Below, piece by piece: positions 50,416 to 62,600 of a DNA stretch of 64,000 bases; position 1 is the first letter of the stretch; every line of letters begins with the position of its first letter. Below the pieces are notes generated by a model. That model had not been told where the DNA came from, did not search any database, and was given only the letters and a program-made list of their open reading frames with translations. The DNA comes from Paraphaeosphaeria minitans. Taxonomy: Eukaryota; Ascomycota; Dothideomycetes; Pleosporales; Didymosphaeriaceae. The translations under genes were made by a program, and so were the position numbers. Location of the stretch: the NCBI GenBank assembly GCA_015832175.1, contig WJXW01000009.1, forward strand, positions 1,116,001-1,180,000, in the 5' to 3' direction.

Positions 50416-52611
50416 GCTTGACCGTGCTGCAGATGCAGATGCAGAGGACGAGGGCTAAAGACGGCGGTGGAGATGTCTGGGGATGCTGACGGCAAGACCT
50501 CGACACTGGACAGCAGCGACAGTCGCTCCGGACCAGAGACAATCTAAAATCAATTCGGGCCTGGTGGGGGAGCGTGAGCACTGAGCACCGAGCACCGAGC
50601 GCTGCGAAGAGGATCAGACGGGGTGGGCCGGCCTGCGCTCCATGCCTGGGCCGAGCAGTGTGAGTGAGTCCCCGTGAAGAGGAGCGGGCGCCTCGACGCT
50701 GACTGGGCCGAGGGCCGACATGGGCCAGAGGACAACATGGCATGGGACATGGGGCATGGGACAACCGACATGGGACATGGGACATGGCAAGCGAGCCCGC
50801 CTGCCCTCCACCAACGCCACCTGATGGCGAGACATGGGCTGCCGTTCCGGGTCTACACCATGCCCTCGCCCTCGTACCGTCGACACGCCTGAGGAGCAGC
50901 TGCCAGCACGCGCTGCTATAAGAGGTACCTAGTCTACCTGCTACCGTCCATCGTGGAGCGGCCGCACGAGCACGAACACGAGCGTCCGGTGGAGCACTTG
51001 GGGGCCCCCCCAGCATCTAACCTAGGTACACAGTAGGTGGTCTAGCGGGCGTCTACAGCACGCAGAGAACAAGTCGCTCGCGCTGGCGCCGGCGTCGGCT
51101 GGGGTCCCGATAGCCAGCAGACGGCTGAATGGGCGCGGCCACTCAGCGTGGGCGGAGAAATTCCTGGCCTGCACCGTCTGCTAGGCCATGGCCATCCGCC
51201 GCAGCGACAGAAGGGCGAACAGGGAGACTGCTGCCTCCAGATGCTACACAGTACGCAGTACCTTGTGCATGCTGGGCCGTCTAGCGTGCTGGCGTCTACA
51301 CGTCCCGCTGCGGTGGTGGCGCCACGGGCCACGGCAGCATTGACGATGGACGGGTGCTGTGTAGATGCCAGATGGACGGCGCTGCGGAGGCTGCGTAGGC
51401 TGCGTAGGGACCGCCTTTCTCGTTGAGAAGCCGGCGCATCGCATTACATAAGCCACATTGCATAGCAGCAGGTCATCCGACGGCAACCCTGTACGAAACG
51501 CTTTCATCTTCACAGCGGGCCCAGAATCTCCTGTGCCCCATGGCCAGCGCTGCGTCGTTTTGTGGAGCGCTAGACGCGATGATGTGCGCCGCTGCTGCGA
51601 GTCAGGCCGGGCGCCGCCGAGAGAGAAACACAGTCCAGCGCGAGATTGGACAGCAAGCAGCGCGGATGGCCGCTTCGCGCTCTGAAACGTGCGGCCAACT
51701 GCCATGGAGCGAGCGCCTCGCCCGTCTTTCCGCTTCGATGACGGGCCTTGATGCTTCGGGCAGGCCAACAGCGGCGACGTGGTCTGGTTGGAGCGTGGAG
51801 CAGCGCAGTGCCATCCGATCTCAGGCTAAATGGGCGCGCCGCGATCCAACGATGGCTGCCAAGCGCGCGGGCAGGGATGACGTCCCAAAGGGAGCAGGAT
51901 GGAGGGGCGGCAGGCCGTGCGGACGCATCCTGGCCGGTGTGCAGACACGCCGAGGTGGTTGGGTGGGTTGGTGGTCGGTCGTGGGTGGTGGGTGGCAGGG
52001 TGGCAGACGGACAAGGCCAGCACAGCGCTGGAGACGTCGTCGATGCCAGATGGCAGCACGCCGGCCAGGGCCTGGGCGTGTGGCGTGTGGCGTGTGGCGA
52101 CGGGCGACTGGCGACGCAGCGGGCGCGCTTCCAGCGGAGACGATTGTCGACGTACTCTAGAGTCTACGCGAGCGTCCTCGACGAGAGGGCGCTGCTGGTG
52201 CAACGTGGAGGGGGAGACTCGACAGAAGCGTCGCGAATCAGCGCCTCCTCAGCTCAGCGGGCGTCGAGGAGAGGCGGGGTGGGGAGGAGGAGGAGGAGGA
52301 GGCCACTCAACGCTGGCCGGCGGCGCCCTCCTCTCCTCTGACGAACGGCTTCCTGGCCAAACGTGCCGGCTGTACCACGGGCCTGGAGTCGGACGTAGGA
52401 CGCCGCCGTGCACGATAGGATAAGTCTAGGGCACGGCTGTTGCGGTGTGAATGATGTGCTGGCGCTGCTAGAGCTGCTTCGGGCCCGCCTGCAGAGTCAC
52501 GCTTCGCGGCCTCCAATCCTTCCTTCGCAGCCCACCACTAGACTGGACTCTCTGTTCGCACTCGTGTTGCGCTGCCCCCGTCCAAGGTGGACAATGCCCC
52601 AGCTGCCCGCC

Positions 52612-52672
52612 GATGGATGGATGGATGGAGGGATGGATGGATGGACGGATGGACGGATGGACGGATATCGTG
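52612..52672. repeat. GGAT/GGAC tetranucleotide repeat
   Basis: GATGGATGGATGGAGGGATGG continues into GGACGGAT repeats for about 60 bp. Simple-sequence DNA with no coding meaning. Confidence 0.85.
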
Positions 52673-52850
52673 TCCAGGGGCACACGGGCGCGTCCTTTAG
52701 GCCAACTGAAACAATGCTCATCCCCCTCCCCCCCTCCCCTCGAGCCACATCGCGCAGGATGCGCAGCACGGGGCGCCCGCCCGCAGTCCTCATGCCCATG
52801 CGAGAGCCATGCGAACTGTGTCCGTAGCGGCCGCCCGCCAGCCACACGTC

Positions 52851-52915
52851 GATGCACCGCACCGCACCGCACCGCAACTGCACTCTACCGCACCCTACCG
52901 CACCGCACACTCCAT
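52851..52915. repeat. GCACC pentanucleotide-like repeat
   Basis: ATGCACCGCACCGCACCGCACC and diverged CCGCACC/CCCTACC units cover about 60 bp. Confidence 0.75.
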
Positions 52916-53514
52916 GGCACGTCCCCAGCCTCATGCTGGCCCCCTTCCCACGGCCGCCCATCCGCACCAGTGACCACCATGCCAGATGGCCCCTCCCCAC
53001 CACCGCATGCCACCCTCAGCCATGGCACCTGGTGAGACGCCCTCACGCCTGTGCCACCACGGCCGGCATGATACAAGCTTCCACTACAGCGAGCATGGCG
53101 ACACCACATGTTCAGATGCCACCCTGGCGCAGTCAAGCGACCTGCCGTGCACGCTGGAGCAGCCCTCGTCAAACCACCCTCGCGTGGCCTAGGCCACCCA
53201 GCAGATGGTGTGCAAAGTCCAAAATAAACGTGCATGGCGCATCCGGCGCGATGTGAAAGCAGCGAAGGCATAATGGGTGGGGATCGTGTTCCTGTCCGTC
53301 CAACAGAAGCGCGTGTGCAATCTAGAATCGGAATCCGGTGCGACGAGAAAGGAAAGATTCAACGCTCAACTCCGCCACAAAGACCCGTAGCCCCTTGGAT
53401 GACTACACAGTAGATAGTCTAGCTACCTATCGAACAGGTTGGACGGTACAGGTAGGTTCGGGAAACGTCAACGTCGAGCTCCCCACGGCGACCGTCTGCA
53501 GTCTGCCTGTCCTG

Positions 53515-53775
53515 TGTCCAATGTCCTTTCCAATGTCCACTGTCCTGTCCTGTCCAATGTCCTTTCCAATGTCCACTGTCCTGTCCTGTCCAATGTCCTT
53601 TCCAATGTCCACTGTCCTGTCCTGTCCAATGTCCTTTCCAATGTCCACTGTCCTGTCCTGTCCAATGTCCTTTCCAATGTCCTGTCCAATGTCCTGCCTG
53701 TCCAATGTCCTGCCTGTCCAATGTCCTGCCTGTCCAATGTCCTGCCTGTCCAATGTCCTGCCTGTCTAATGTCCA
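53515..53775. repeat. Minisatellite, 36-bp then 16-bp units
   Basis: About four nearly identical 36-bp units (TGTCCTTTCCAATGTCCACTG... ending CTGTCC) are followed by about six 16-bp units (TGTCCAATGTCCTGCC). The two units share TGTCCAATGTCC, so one probably arose from the other. Open frames across it on both strands are periodic artefacts. High copy identity indicates recent expansion. Confidence 0.9.
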
Positions 53776-56700
53776 TGTTCCTGCAGCTGTGAGGCCATCC
53801 CGCAATACGGGCTGACGCTCAGACGCAACCAGGGTCGTTACTGGCCCTATGCACGGCGGGTGAGTGCAGCTGGAACATGCGTGTGAGGGAACTTCATCCC
53901 TGTTGTGGGAGCTCTCCGCAACGCTAAGCCGGTAGACTACCCCTCCTTTTGAGCTGCCTCCCATCCATCCGCGTATGACCTAGAACAGGTACACAGAAGG
54001 ACCTGTCTTCTCGCGACACATTGCGGCGCAGCAGTGTCAACATCACGACGGCGTCTGACCTTTTACCTTTCCCTCCATCACGCTGTTTGAATTCGAGGCT
54101 CGAAGGGGATGCGGCACGGGTAGCGGATCGACAAGATAGCGGATCCTACCAATCACAAGCAGCCACGTCGAGTGCAGGCGGAGCCGTTATCGGGGTCGTG
54201 GCCCGTGACAAGCCACCGGTGGTGTTGGCAACACGGACCACTCCTTGCAGCAAGGCTTCGACATGATGCCGCCAGAGTCTACTGCTTGAACTCTTCTCCC
54301 CAATCGTCGTGCTCTCGTCTCATCTTCTCTGGTGTCCCACCATCCACTCGCTCACTCAGTTATCTAGCGTCCTCTACCGGCGTCTCTACGGGCCGCCAAT
54401 GCCTGTCTTCACCATGATGCTTTGGAGAAGACACTTTCCATGTGAGGGGCCATCCTTGCTGGAAGCTTTGCTCCCCGTTTTGCCCATGTCCCCTCAACAC
54501 CATCGCCATCCACATGCCTACACCGCTATTCTATACCAACCTCGACGGCGTCGTGCCTGCAGCCGCCCTAGGTAATGTCGCGACTTGCCTCTTGCCGGCT
54601 TGCAGAGCAGAAGCGATAAGCGGCTCTGCGCCCCGCATGAGCACGACATAGCTACCTACATGCATCACATGCGCATCAGGCCGTTACTTAAGGGTCCACC
54701 GCAGTCCATCAACATGGCCTGAAGCATGATTACGCCCACAGACTTGCAACAAGAATCCCATGACATGCTTTCCCAATCCATGCCACCAATATACCACCTT
54801 GTCCGCAACGCCCTATACAGGCTCTTTCTCCGTGAACACGCGTTCTCAGGATTGCCCGGGCCGAGTATTGAATCTTGGTCAGGATGCACCATGTCTGCAT
54901 TTTGCCTGGGAACCTTGTTTTGCCTGGGAAGCATCAGCGCACAAAGCCCAGATCGCTGGTACATAGATCCGACATGCAACCACGGGAAGCCTCCAGCCGC
55001 CACGCCCAAGCTTTGCTCGCATATCCCCCCAAACCGAACATCCTGTTGACTTCTGCCGTGGAGGCTGATGTTCAACCATGCCCAGACAGGAGGGTGCGGC
55101 ATTTCCCAAGCGCCATTGCACTTCAGAGGTAATCAGCTACTTTTCCCAAGGATCCTCCCTCCATGCTCCCCGACGCCATCGAGCTCAACAACTGCAGCAA
55201 CGGGCCCTTCGAACGAGCCGAGTTCGATATTGGGCTCTGGCATCCTGAGCAGTCCATCTCGATGTCGCAGTGAAATGTCTCCCTGTCCGTCTCGCTTTCC
55301 ACGGTTGGACTCGACCGCACAGAGCCCCACCTTGGCTGCTATAGTACTATCACGCCTCGGAAGGCACCGTTTGGCCGAGGCGTAGGTAATGAAGATTTCT
55401 CCTCGCGTGTAAGCTACTCGACTAGATCCGCTGCTCGAATCCACCTGTCCATCTCTCATCGCGAAAACCGAAAGTCTCTTCACGATCGTCGTACAGTATG
55501 GTTATGCTTCAACCTCGCATGTTGACGAAACGGGTCAAGGTCCGCTGTGTGTGGGGTGCATGTTCCGCTTATCTACAGCTTGCTCAACCATGGTCTCCGA
55601 CCCGTCAAATAGTCCTCTTCGGAGAGAACTTGTTTCACGCCATCGGCGCTACAAGTCAGCTCTCGCTCCCCAAGCCATGATGGCTCGGGTCTTTGTGCTT
55701 AATCGGGGAATCGCCTTCTCTTCTCCAAGGGCTTTTGGCGCCCTCAACCGTGTTGCATCGATACTGTCCGGTCCAGTCCATGGCGGTCTTTTGTCTACCT
55801 AGGTAGTACGTGCACTCCGGCTCGCGTCGCTATGGTCAGCCCTGCGTAGTTCGAGGTCGATGACGTGGGAATCTGTGGATTCAACGCACCGCTGTTAGCC
55901 GGCGATCCACTTTGCATGCATCGGTGTCAACGCACAATGTACACGGTAGGTACAGGACTGAGGCGTCGCGGGTACTGCACGATTCAGTTGTCAGGGTCAC
56001 TGGCGTCGGCCCCTCCAAGATCCTGCATGGGTACCATGACTCGCTTTCTACCATGAAACTTGTGCAGGAAAAGCAAAAGTACCTGCGAGAGCCTTGATCG
56101 AGTCTGAAACGAGCTGAAAGAAGAGATGTGCAGATTCCCTTCCGTCTGCATGGCGTCTGATGTGCCGCTTGCATGCTGCAGTCTCTCGCTGGCGTTACCG
56201 CGCGCCCCAGCTTGGTCAGGCATCCACAGCGCCGGCCGGGTATATATATCACGTGATGATTTGCTACCCGTGGGTGCACACCTAATACGCGCATTGAAAC
56301 GCTGTGCGTACGGTTCATAGAACGTGAGCTGAGCTTGATGGACTGATTACCTGACAGGGCAATACATAATCCTTAGACAAGTTCTGTGGCCGCCGGGACT
56401 GGCAAATCGTCGAGTACGCCTGCGTTTGATGCCTCCCAAGAACCATTCCAATGGTCATAGATGGCAAGCTTACCACTCGTCCGCTGTGGATCTGCCAGTT
56501 CGTGCAGTCGCTCTGAAGTCTGCCCATGTGAGCTTTATGTGACCTGGGGACTGTGTGACGCAAACCACCCTTTGTGTGACTCGCCCCTGCCACAAAGAAT
56601 AAACGTGGGGCAACTGCATCTATATGGCACACCAAGTTTCCACACAGGATTGGGAGCGAATATAGATCGATTACGTCCTGGCGACAAACCCACGGCTCTG

Positions 56701-56816
56701 CTCACTCTTCTGCCCATTTGGTTGAGCTTCACTCACTAACAGGCCCTATCGCCGTGCAAGCGAGGAGTCTGCGACAGCCGTAGCTGAACTTCAAAGCCGC
56801 CAGCATCTTCTCACAA
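53776..56816. other. Region without recognisable genes upstream of the P450 relic
   Basis: About 3 kb of normal GC content. Open frames up to 145 codons overlap on both strands with no domain, and no splice-joined gene could be built. It could hold decayed genes too degraded to name. Confidence 0.4.
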
Positions 56817-58865
56817 ATGGCTTCCTTTACCAGCCTATTCGCTCTGACAATTTTTCCTGTGCATCCTCGCCCCCATCCTCCGTCAGATCCAGCGCATCTA
56901 CATCAACTACCAGCTTGCCAAACAAACTGGCCTGCACATTTTCATCGTGCCACTCGATCCATACGGCATCACCTGGCAGGCTGGGTCTCGCCTCTTCACC
57001 CTTATACTACAGTATTTCAATTGGTGCCGGGCTCTTGATTTATCTTGGACCTGGGAAGATGGCTTCACGCGACACGAGAAATATGGCGATAATTACATTG
57101 TGGTCAGCCCTGCTGTGAACATCTTATACACGAGCGACAAATTTGCAATCGAGGAAGTGCGTGCGAAGAGGAAAATGTTCGTCAAGCCGAAGCTTTATGG
57201 TGAGTCTGGATGTTTCAGGTGCGTTATATGCAGCAGTGTTCACGGGCAAACAGAGACGTTGGACATGTTCGGAAAGAATGCGGACACAGTGAAGCCGACT
57301 TAGTAGTATTCTCGTCGTGACCCTCTTGAATGCTGTCAAAGCAGTCTCCAAGCATGACATCCTTCGAGACAGAGCCTCCCTCTAGTATCGTACTCATCTC
57401 ACTCAACTGTCTATAGGTCAACGATGAAGAGTGGTCGAGACACCGCAAAATCACTGCTCCCTGCTTCAACGAATGAGTGTCTGGTTTTGTTTGGAACGAG
57501 TCAATCCGGCAATCCCAAGCTATGCTCGCTCAGTGGCTTTCGCAGCCCGGAGGCAAGGTCCCAAAAATGGTCGATGACACCCGCATCGTTGCATTGCACG
57601 TCCTCACCGCAGCTGGCTTCGGCGTCCAACACGATTTCATCAGCGGTGCTCGCGTTACGGCACCTGGGCACACGCTCTCGCATCGCGACACACTCATGAC
57701 ATTGTTGAACAACTTCATCACCACTATGATCATAGCGCCCCAGGAGAGCTTCTTCGATAAAATTGCAGTGTTCTTGAGTCCGCGCATAAAAGAAATATTG
57801 CTCGCACTGAAGGAATTCCGGCAATATACCGACGAGGCGATGGCTTCGGAGCGAAAGCTTTTGTTTGAAGAACGCGGCTCTCAGAAACATAATCTCCTGA
57901 GCACGCTGATCCGCACGTCTGATCGGGCAAAGGTCGATGGTGTGCAATCTGCGGCGAAATTGACCGATGATGAGATCAGGGGCAACATCTTCATCTTCAA
58001 TGTCGCCGGCCATGATACAGCAGCAAACACGCTCCGGTATGCCTTTGCATTACTGGCCATCCACCGTGAAGTCCAAGAATGGGTAATGGAAGAGATCGAT
58101 CATGTCTGTCAAGACGAGCGCAGTCCGGAGTACGAGGGAACCCACACACAATTAAAAAGGGTTATGGCTGTGATGGTCAGTCTCTCCGAGTCCATTCAGC
58201 ACGTACCGTACTCAAACCCACGGATGGAGCCGTCTCTCGACGGCAACCTCGCAACAGTTTTCTCTGACCGTTCTACACGCCCGGCCCGCTCAAACGCTTC
58301 GCTAACTCCAACAGTGACTGCGACTCTTCGGCCCTGTACCCCAGATACCTCGTGGCGTGATTACCGCCAACACGTCTCTCACAATCAGCCGTCCAGACTC
58401 GATGACATCCTTCTCTTCAATCTCAACCATTCTCATCCCTCCGAACACGCAAGTAAATCTGAACATCCACGCAATGCATACCAGGCCCTCAGCTTTCCCC
58501 AGTCCCAAGGATGGAACCCCAAGCGATGGATCACCTCACCCGCGCCAGCATCTCGACCCGCCTCACCCCTCTCTTCAACACTGCAGAATGAGAAGCTCGT
58601 CCACATGGAGCGAGGCTTTGCACCGTGGGCCAGCGGGCCCCGTATTTGCCCCGGTATGAAGTTCGCGCAGGTGGAGTTCTCGGCCACGTTGGCGACGGTA
58701 TTGAGGAGCGCGTGGATTGCTCCGAGCGTGAAGGGTGGTGGAAACGCTGAGGAGACGGTAGCGAGACAGGCGATAGAGGCCTTGTTGAGGGATTCGCATC
58801 ATATCGGGGCGACGATATCGATGAAGAGACCCGAGGACCTGTGGCTCAAGGTCACGCAGCGCTAG
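56817..58865 (+). pseudogene. Cytochrome P450, broken
   Basis: A fungal microsomal P450 with family landmarks: membrane anchor, VPLDPYGITW, the I-helix motif FNVAGHDTAANTL near 57995-58035, and the heme loop FAPWASGPRICPG near 58617-58655 with its Cys. Clear introns are 57200-57253, 57289-57416 and 58176-58314. Several lesions stop it making a full protein. The ATG frame (MASFTSLFALT) and the frame of the rest of the anchor differ by one base near 56850. A TGA lies at 57474-57476, in an N-E-x-V-S block where Arg is expected. The exon after the third intron opens with TGA where the K-helix E-x-x-R Glu belongs. A frame change lies near 58495-58515, before WNPKRWI. An unusual extra intron is less likely, because each break falls inside a conserved stretch. 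Substrate unknown. Confidence 0.8.
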
Positions 58866-59631
58866 GAACGAGGAGCTGGCGGCGTTTGGTAGCATTCATG
58901 GCCGTATGCAGGTTTCATAACGGCTGGCGTTGTGGCGTGGGACAGAGTGTGTCAGGTTACGAAGTTCAACCACTGGTCTACGGTAGGTACAGTTAGGTAT
59001 CCATCGGACGTACAAATTTTCATCGAAACATGAAAGCTTCCGCTCTAAACAGCGGGACTGCCTGCTTTATACCCAGCCTTGACCCTTACGCAGGGCGAGC
59101 AGATTTAAATTTGCCCTCGCGTCACGCCTGTCAATGCACATGCAGGTGTCAACCATCCCCACTTGTCCAAGCAGGGTCGCCCCTTGACGACGCTGCCGCT
59201 GCTCCGTGCTGGTTCCCCCGCATGCAGGTCATGCTCATGCAATGATCTGTCGTTGGGGTTTGTCTTCGGTGCAATTTCATGGAACGAGCGTCGCGCGTCC
59301 AAGCGAACGATGGGTGGGGACAGCGAGTAAGGTACCGTATTGTACGGTAGATCCGCGGGTTGGGTCGGTGTTTCAGATGTCAACGTTTGGACGCTGCGAT
59401 GACGAAGAGGGTGTGGGTGAATGTTACAAGCAACGGCTCCTTGCTTTCATGGAGCATTTGACTTTGCGGAGTGCTCAGAGCCGGTCGCGGATATCAGGCC
59501 ACACTTTACATCGCACCGAATACAACGTCTTCGGTGTTCCAACACAACAGTAGAAGCAATAACGTCAGATAAAACGACTAGGTTCCTAGGAAAGTGCCAG
59601 TCGCCAAGCACACCCTCCCTTCATCGGACCC
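58866..59631. other. Intergenic region between the P450 and WSC relics
   Basis: 766 bp between the converging ends of two broken genes. Small frames on both strands, none recognisable. Confidence 0.4.
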
Positions 59632-62600
59632 CTAACCATTCCTCAACGTGCTGGCATTTCTCACCCACAGATTGATCCTATTCGCTGCACCGCACAACTC
59701 ACCCTCGGCTCCAACGCAACTGAGATTGCAGTCGCTCTCGGGCGCCTTTGATTCGCCGTCGTGTTCGCAAGTGCGTTGCCCAACCAGCATTCATTGTCAT
59801 ATTCGAGACCCGCATACGCATACTGCATCACCTCAGCTAACGCCACGCAGCCCTCCACCGACATGTTGGCGGCCGTTTCGCCTCTCGACAGGAGACACGG
59901 CACCGTGCCATCGACCTGGCAGCTGGTATACGTGTAGTTACCAATGGGCGAAGCAGGGACCGCGGGATCGGTGGAGACCTTGGACGGGTCGGAGGAGTGT
60001 TAGACTGAGATGCGACCGAAAGCTCCACAGGACGCCGTCGGGTCTCCGGCGCAGGGGAAGCTGCACTCGGAAAGAGGTGCCTGCGTGCTGTTCTTGAGGA
60101 ACGGCCCGCACTGTTTATCTCGTCAGCTTTGCGTGCGGAGGGCAAGGGACGTCGAGGGAGGATCATGCCTACCCAGCATTCGGACGAGTATTCGAGGCCA
60201 AAGTAGGCGAATTGAGAACAATGGCTTGCACACAGAGCTGCGGTCATGTTTGGACTCCTCAGCACGGGAAGAGCTCGCAGTGCACGACCCTGTCCTCGCC
60301 AGGCATTATCTTGCCAGCAGCCTACAAAACTGTATGAGTTCACTGGAGGAATGGTTGGCGATGGCGTTACCGAGGGGTGTGAGGTCGTTGTACTGGTTGG
60401 CGTGACTGGAGTCGTTGGCAGCACCGTAGTGCCGCCCAACGACAGCACTGTCGAGGAAGACGGGGTCGATGTATTAGTTAGTGGACTTGATGGAGGTTGT
60501 CGGTAGCACTGGAGCATCACCTGACGAAGAAGACATTACCACGGAGCCGTTCCCGTACAATTGCATGAAATTGCTGCCCCAACAGTTCTGGAACACACTC
60601 GCGCCCGTACTCCAGCCCGATGTATGAATAACCATTGGCAGCGGCTCGAGCGGCACACAGCTCCGTGGTCATGCTATCACTATAGTAAACGTTCTTCAAC
60701 GCTCGAGCATTGGGCTTCTCAGCATAGCAGCCCATCGAAGTGAAGCCTTTGACGGGCGATGGGTTGCCAAAGTAGGATGGAGTAAGCTGGTAGGTGCTGA
60801 GACCCCAGTTGCCGCCACAGATCTGCGAGCGATTGGCGGCGCAAGGAAGATTGCACCTTCAATCCGTGGCTGGGTAGGTGGTAATGGGTATACCGTTCCC
60901 GCAGTAGCATTCATTCGTGTATTCGGTACCAAAGAAAGTGTACCCAGAGCAGAATGCTGCGCAGAGGTCCAGTGACACCGAGCTGTTGGTAACGGATCGG
61001 GCGCGTAAAGATCGCTGGGGCACGTCTTCGAAGCAGCCGAAATAGGTGAAGATAACGGCGATGCTGGGATCGGTGATGCTGTAGGCTGAACATAAGTTGA
61101 TGATAGGCTAAACCTCGTTATGACTGAGGTGGATGGCAAATTGGAGCTTGTTGTAGCAATAGTGGAGAAGAGACTAGCGCTTGTTGTGATAGAGGTCGTA
61201 GAGCTGGTGGTTATAGAGACGGTAGAGCTAAGGATAGTTGTGGGCACGACTAGTACCTGGGAAGTTGAGCCTGTAGTGATGCTCGAGGTGGAATCTGGTG
61301 TAATGATTAAGCTGGACGTGCTGATCGACCTGATGATGGTAGCCGTGACAGAAGTCGCAGAGCTTGGGGTAATAAATGTGGTAGGAATAATGATGGTTGT
61401 AGGTACCACAACCACCTGACTTGTTGAGCTTGAGGTGAAGCTCGATGGTGTAGTGCTCGGTGTGATGACTGCATTGGACGTGCTGCTCGAGCTGCCAACA
61501 CTACTTGCGCTCACAGTCGAACTGCTTGGGTTCACGAGAACAGTGGAGGTGGAAGTCGTCGTACTCGTAGTCACCAATGTCGGCAAGACGCTCGAGACGA
61601 CCGAGCTGATTGTACTCGTTAGCAAAGCTGGCAGACTCGCGTTGAACTGATAGACTTGCATCCTGCTTGAACCACCACAGTATTCACTGTTGCTGCCTTT
61701 GCACGGGTAATTGCACTGGCTAGGGTCAACGAGCGTGGATTTGGGGTTCAATGCGTTCCCACAACTACACTCCTGTGAGTACTCCAGCCCAAAGTAGGTG
61801 GAGGCACTTCCACACCATGCAGCACACCATTCGACCGTCATTATATTGGAAGTAGTCGCGTTCATAGACACAGTCTTGCCGGAAGGTTCGGTATAGCAGC
61901 CGATGCAGCCGTATTGACCGACGAATGGCGTAAGCTGCAGCGGAGGCGACATGGTGTTTCCATTGAATCTTGTGGAGTCGGAGAACAAAGTCAGCCAAGT
62001 AGTGCTTTTTGAGGATACCGTTGCCTCCACACGTCCGATCAACGTCACCCGAGCAGTCGTAGTTACAGTTGGCATCATCGCCTTTCGAAACCGGTTTGGT
62101 CACGCCGCACCAACATTCCGAAGAAAATCCAGTCTCAGTAAATATAGAGCCTAGCGAGCTGCAGGTGTTGATACATTTGGTGTTGGTGTTATTGAAAGCG
62201 TCGGTGTAAACTTTGTACAGCCAGTTGTCTTCCCGGATTGCCCTCCATGAAGTAGCCAGTGTGACCATACTGCGCTGTGCCATTCGGAAGGAGGGGTCGA
62301 ACCTGCTCTGTTGCAGCTTGACAGGAGAGCTGTACGAAAAGCTTCCCTTGGTCTGGATCATTGGTGTTCAGCGTCCAGACAGTTGAGCCATTGTAGCTTG
62401 GAATATTGACCTGTGATTTTGGCACGGCACAAAACATTTGGACCGTTTGGCTATTACCCGCAGAGACTATGCTGCCTTCCGCCAAGTCAATATTGTTCGT
62501 CTTCCCGATAATACCTGGGATACCGTACGGAGGCTTTGAGACAGCGACCGACAGAGGGACTGCAAAAGGAACACCGCCATTGGTGAGCCGGAAGAGTAGA

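Larger units (their letters stand above)
49691..53280. other. GC-rich region without recognisable genes
   Basis: About 3.6 kb of GC-rich sequence with many long but overlapping open frames on both strands (to 254 codons). None shows a domain, a plausible start or exon structure; in GC-rich DNA such frames arise by chance. The region holds a poly-G tract and several tandem repeats, listed separately. Composition is opposite to that of the RIP-mutated block. Confidence 0.45.
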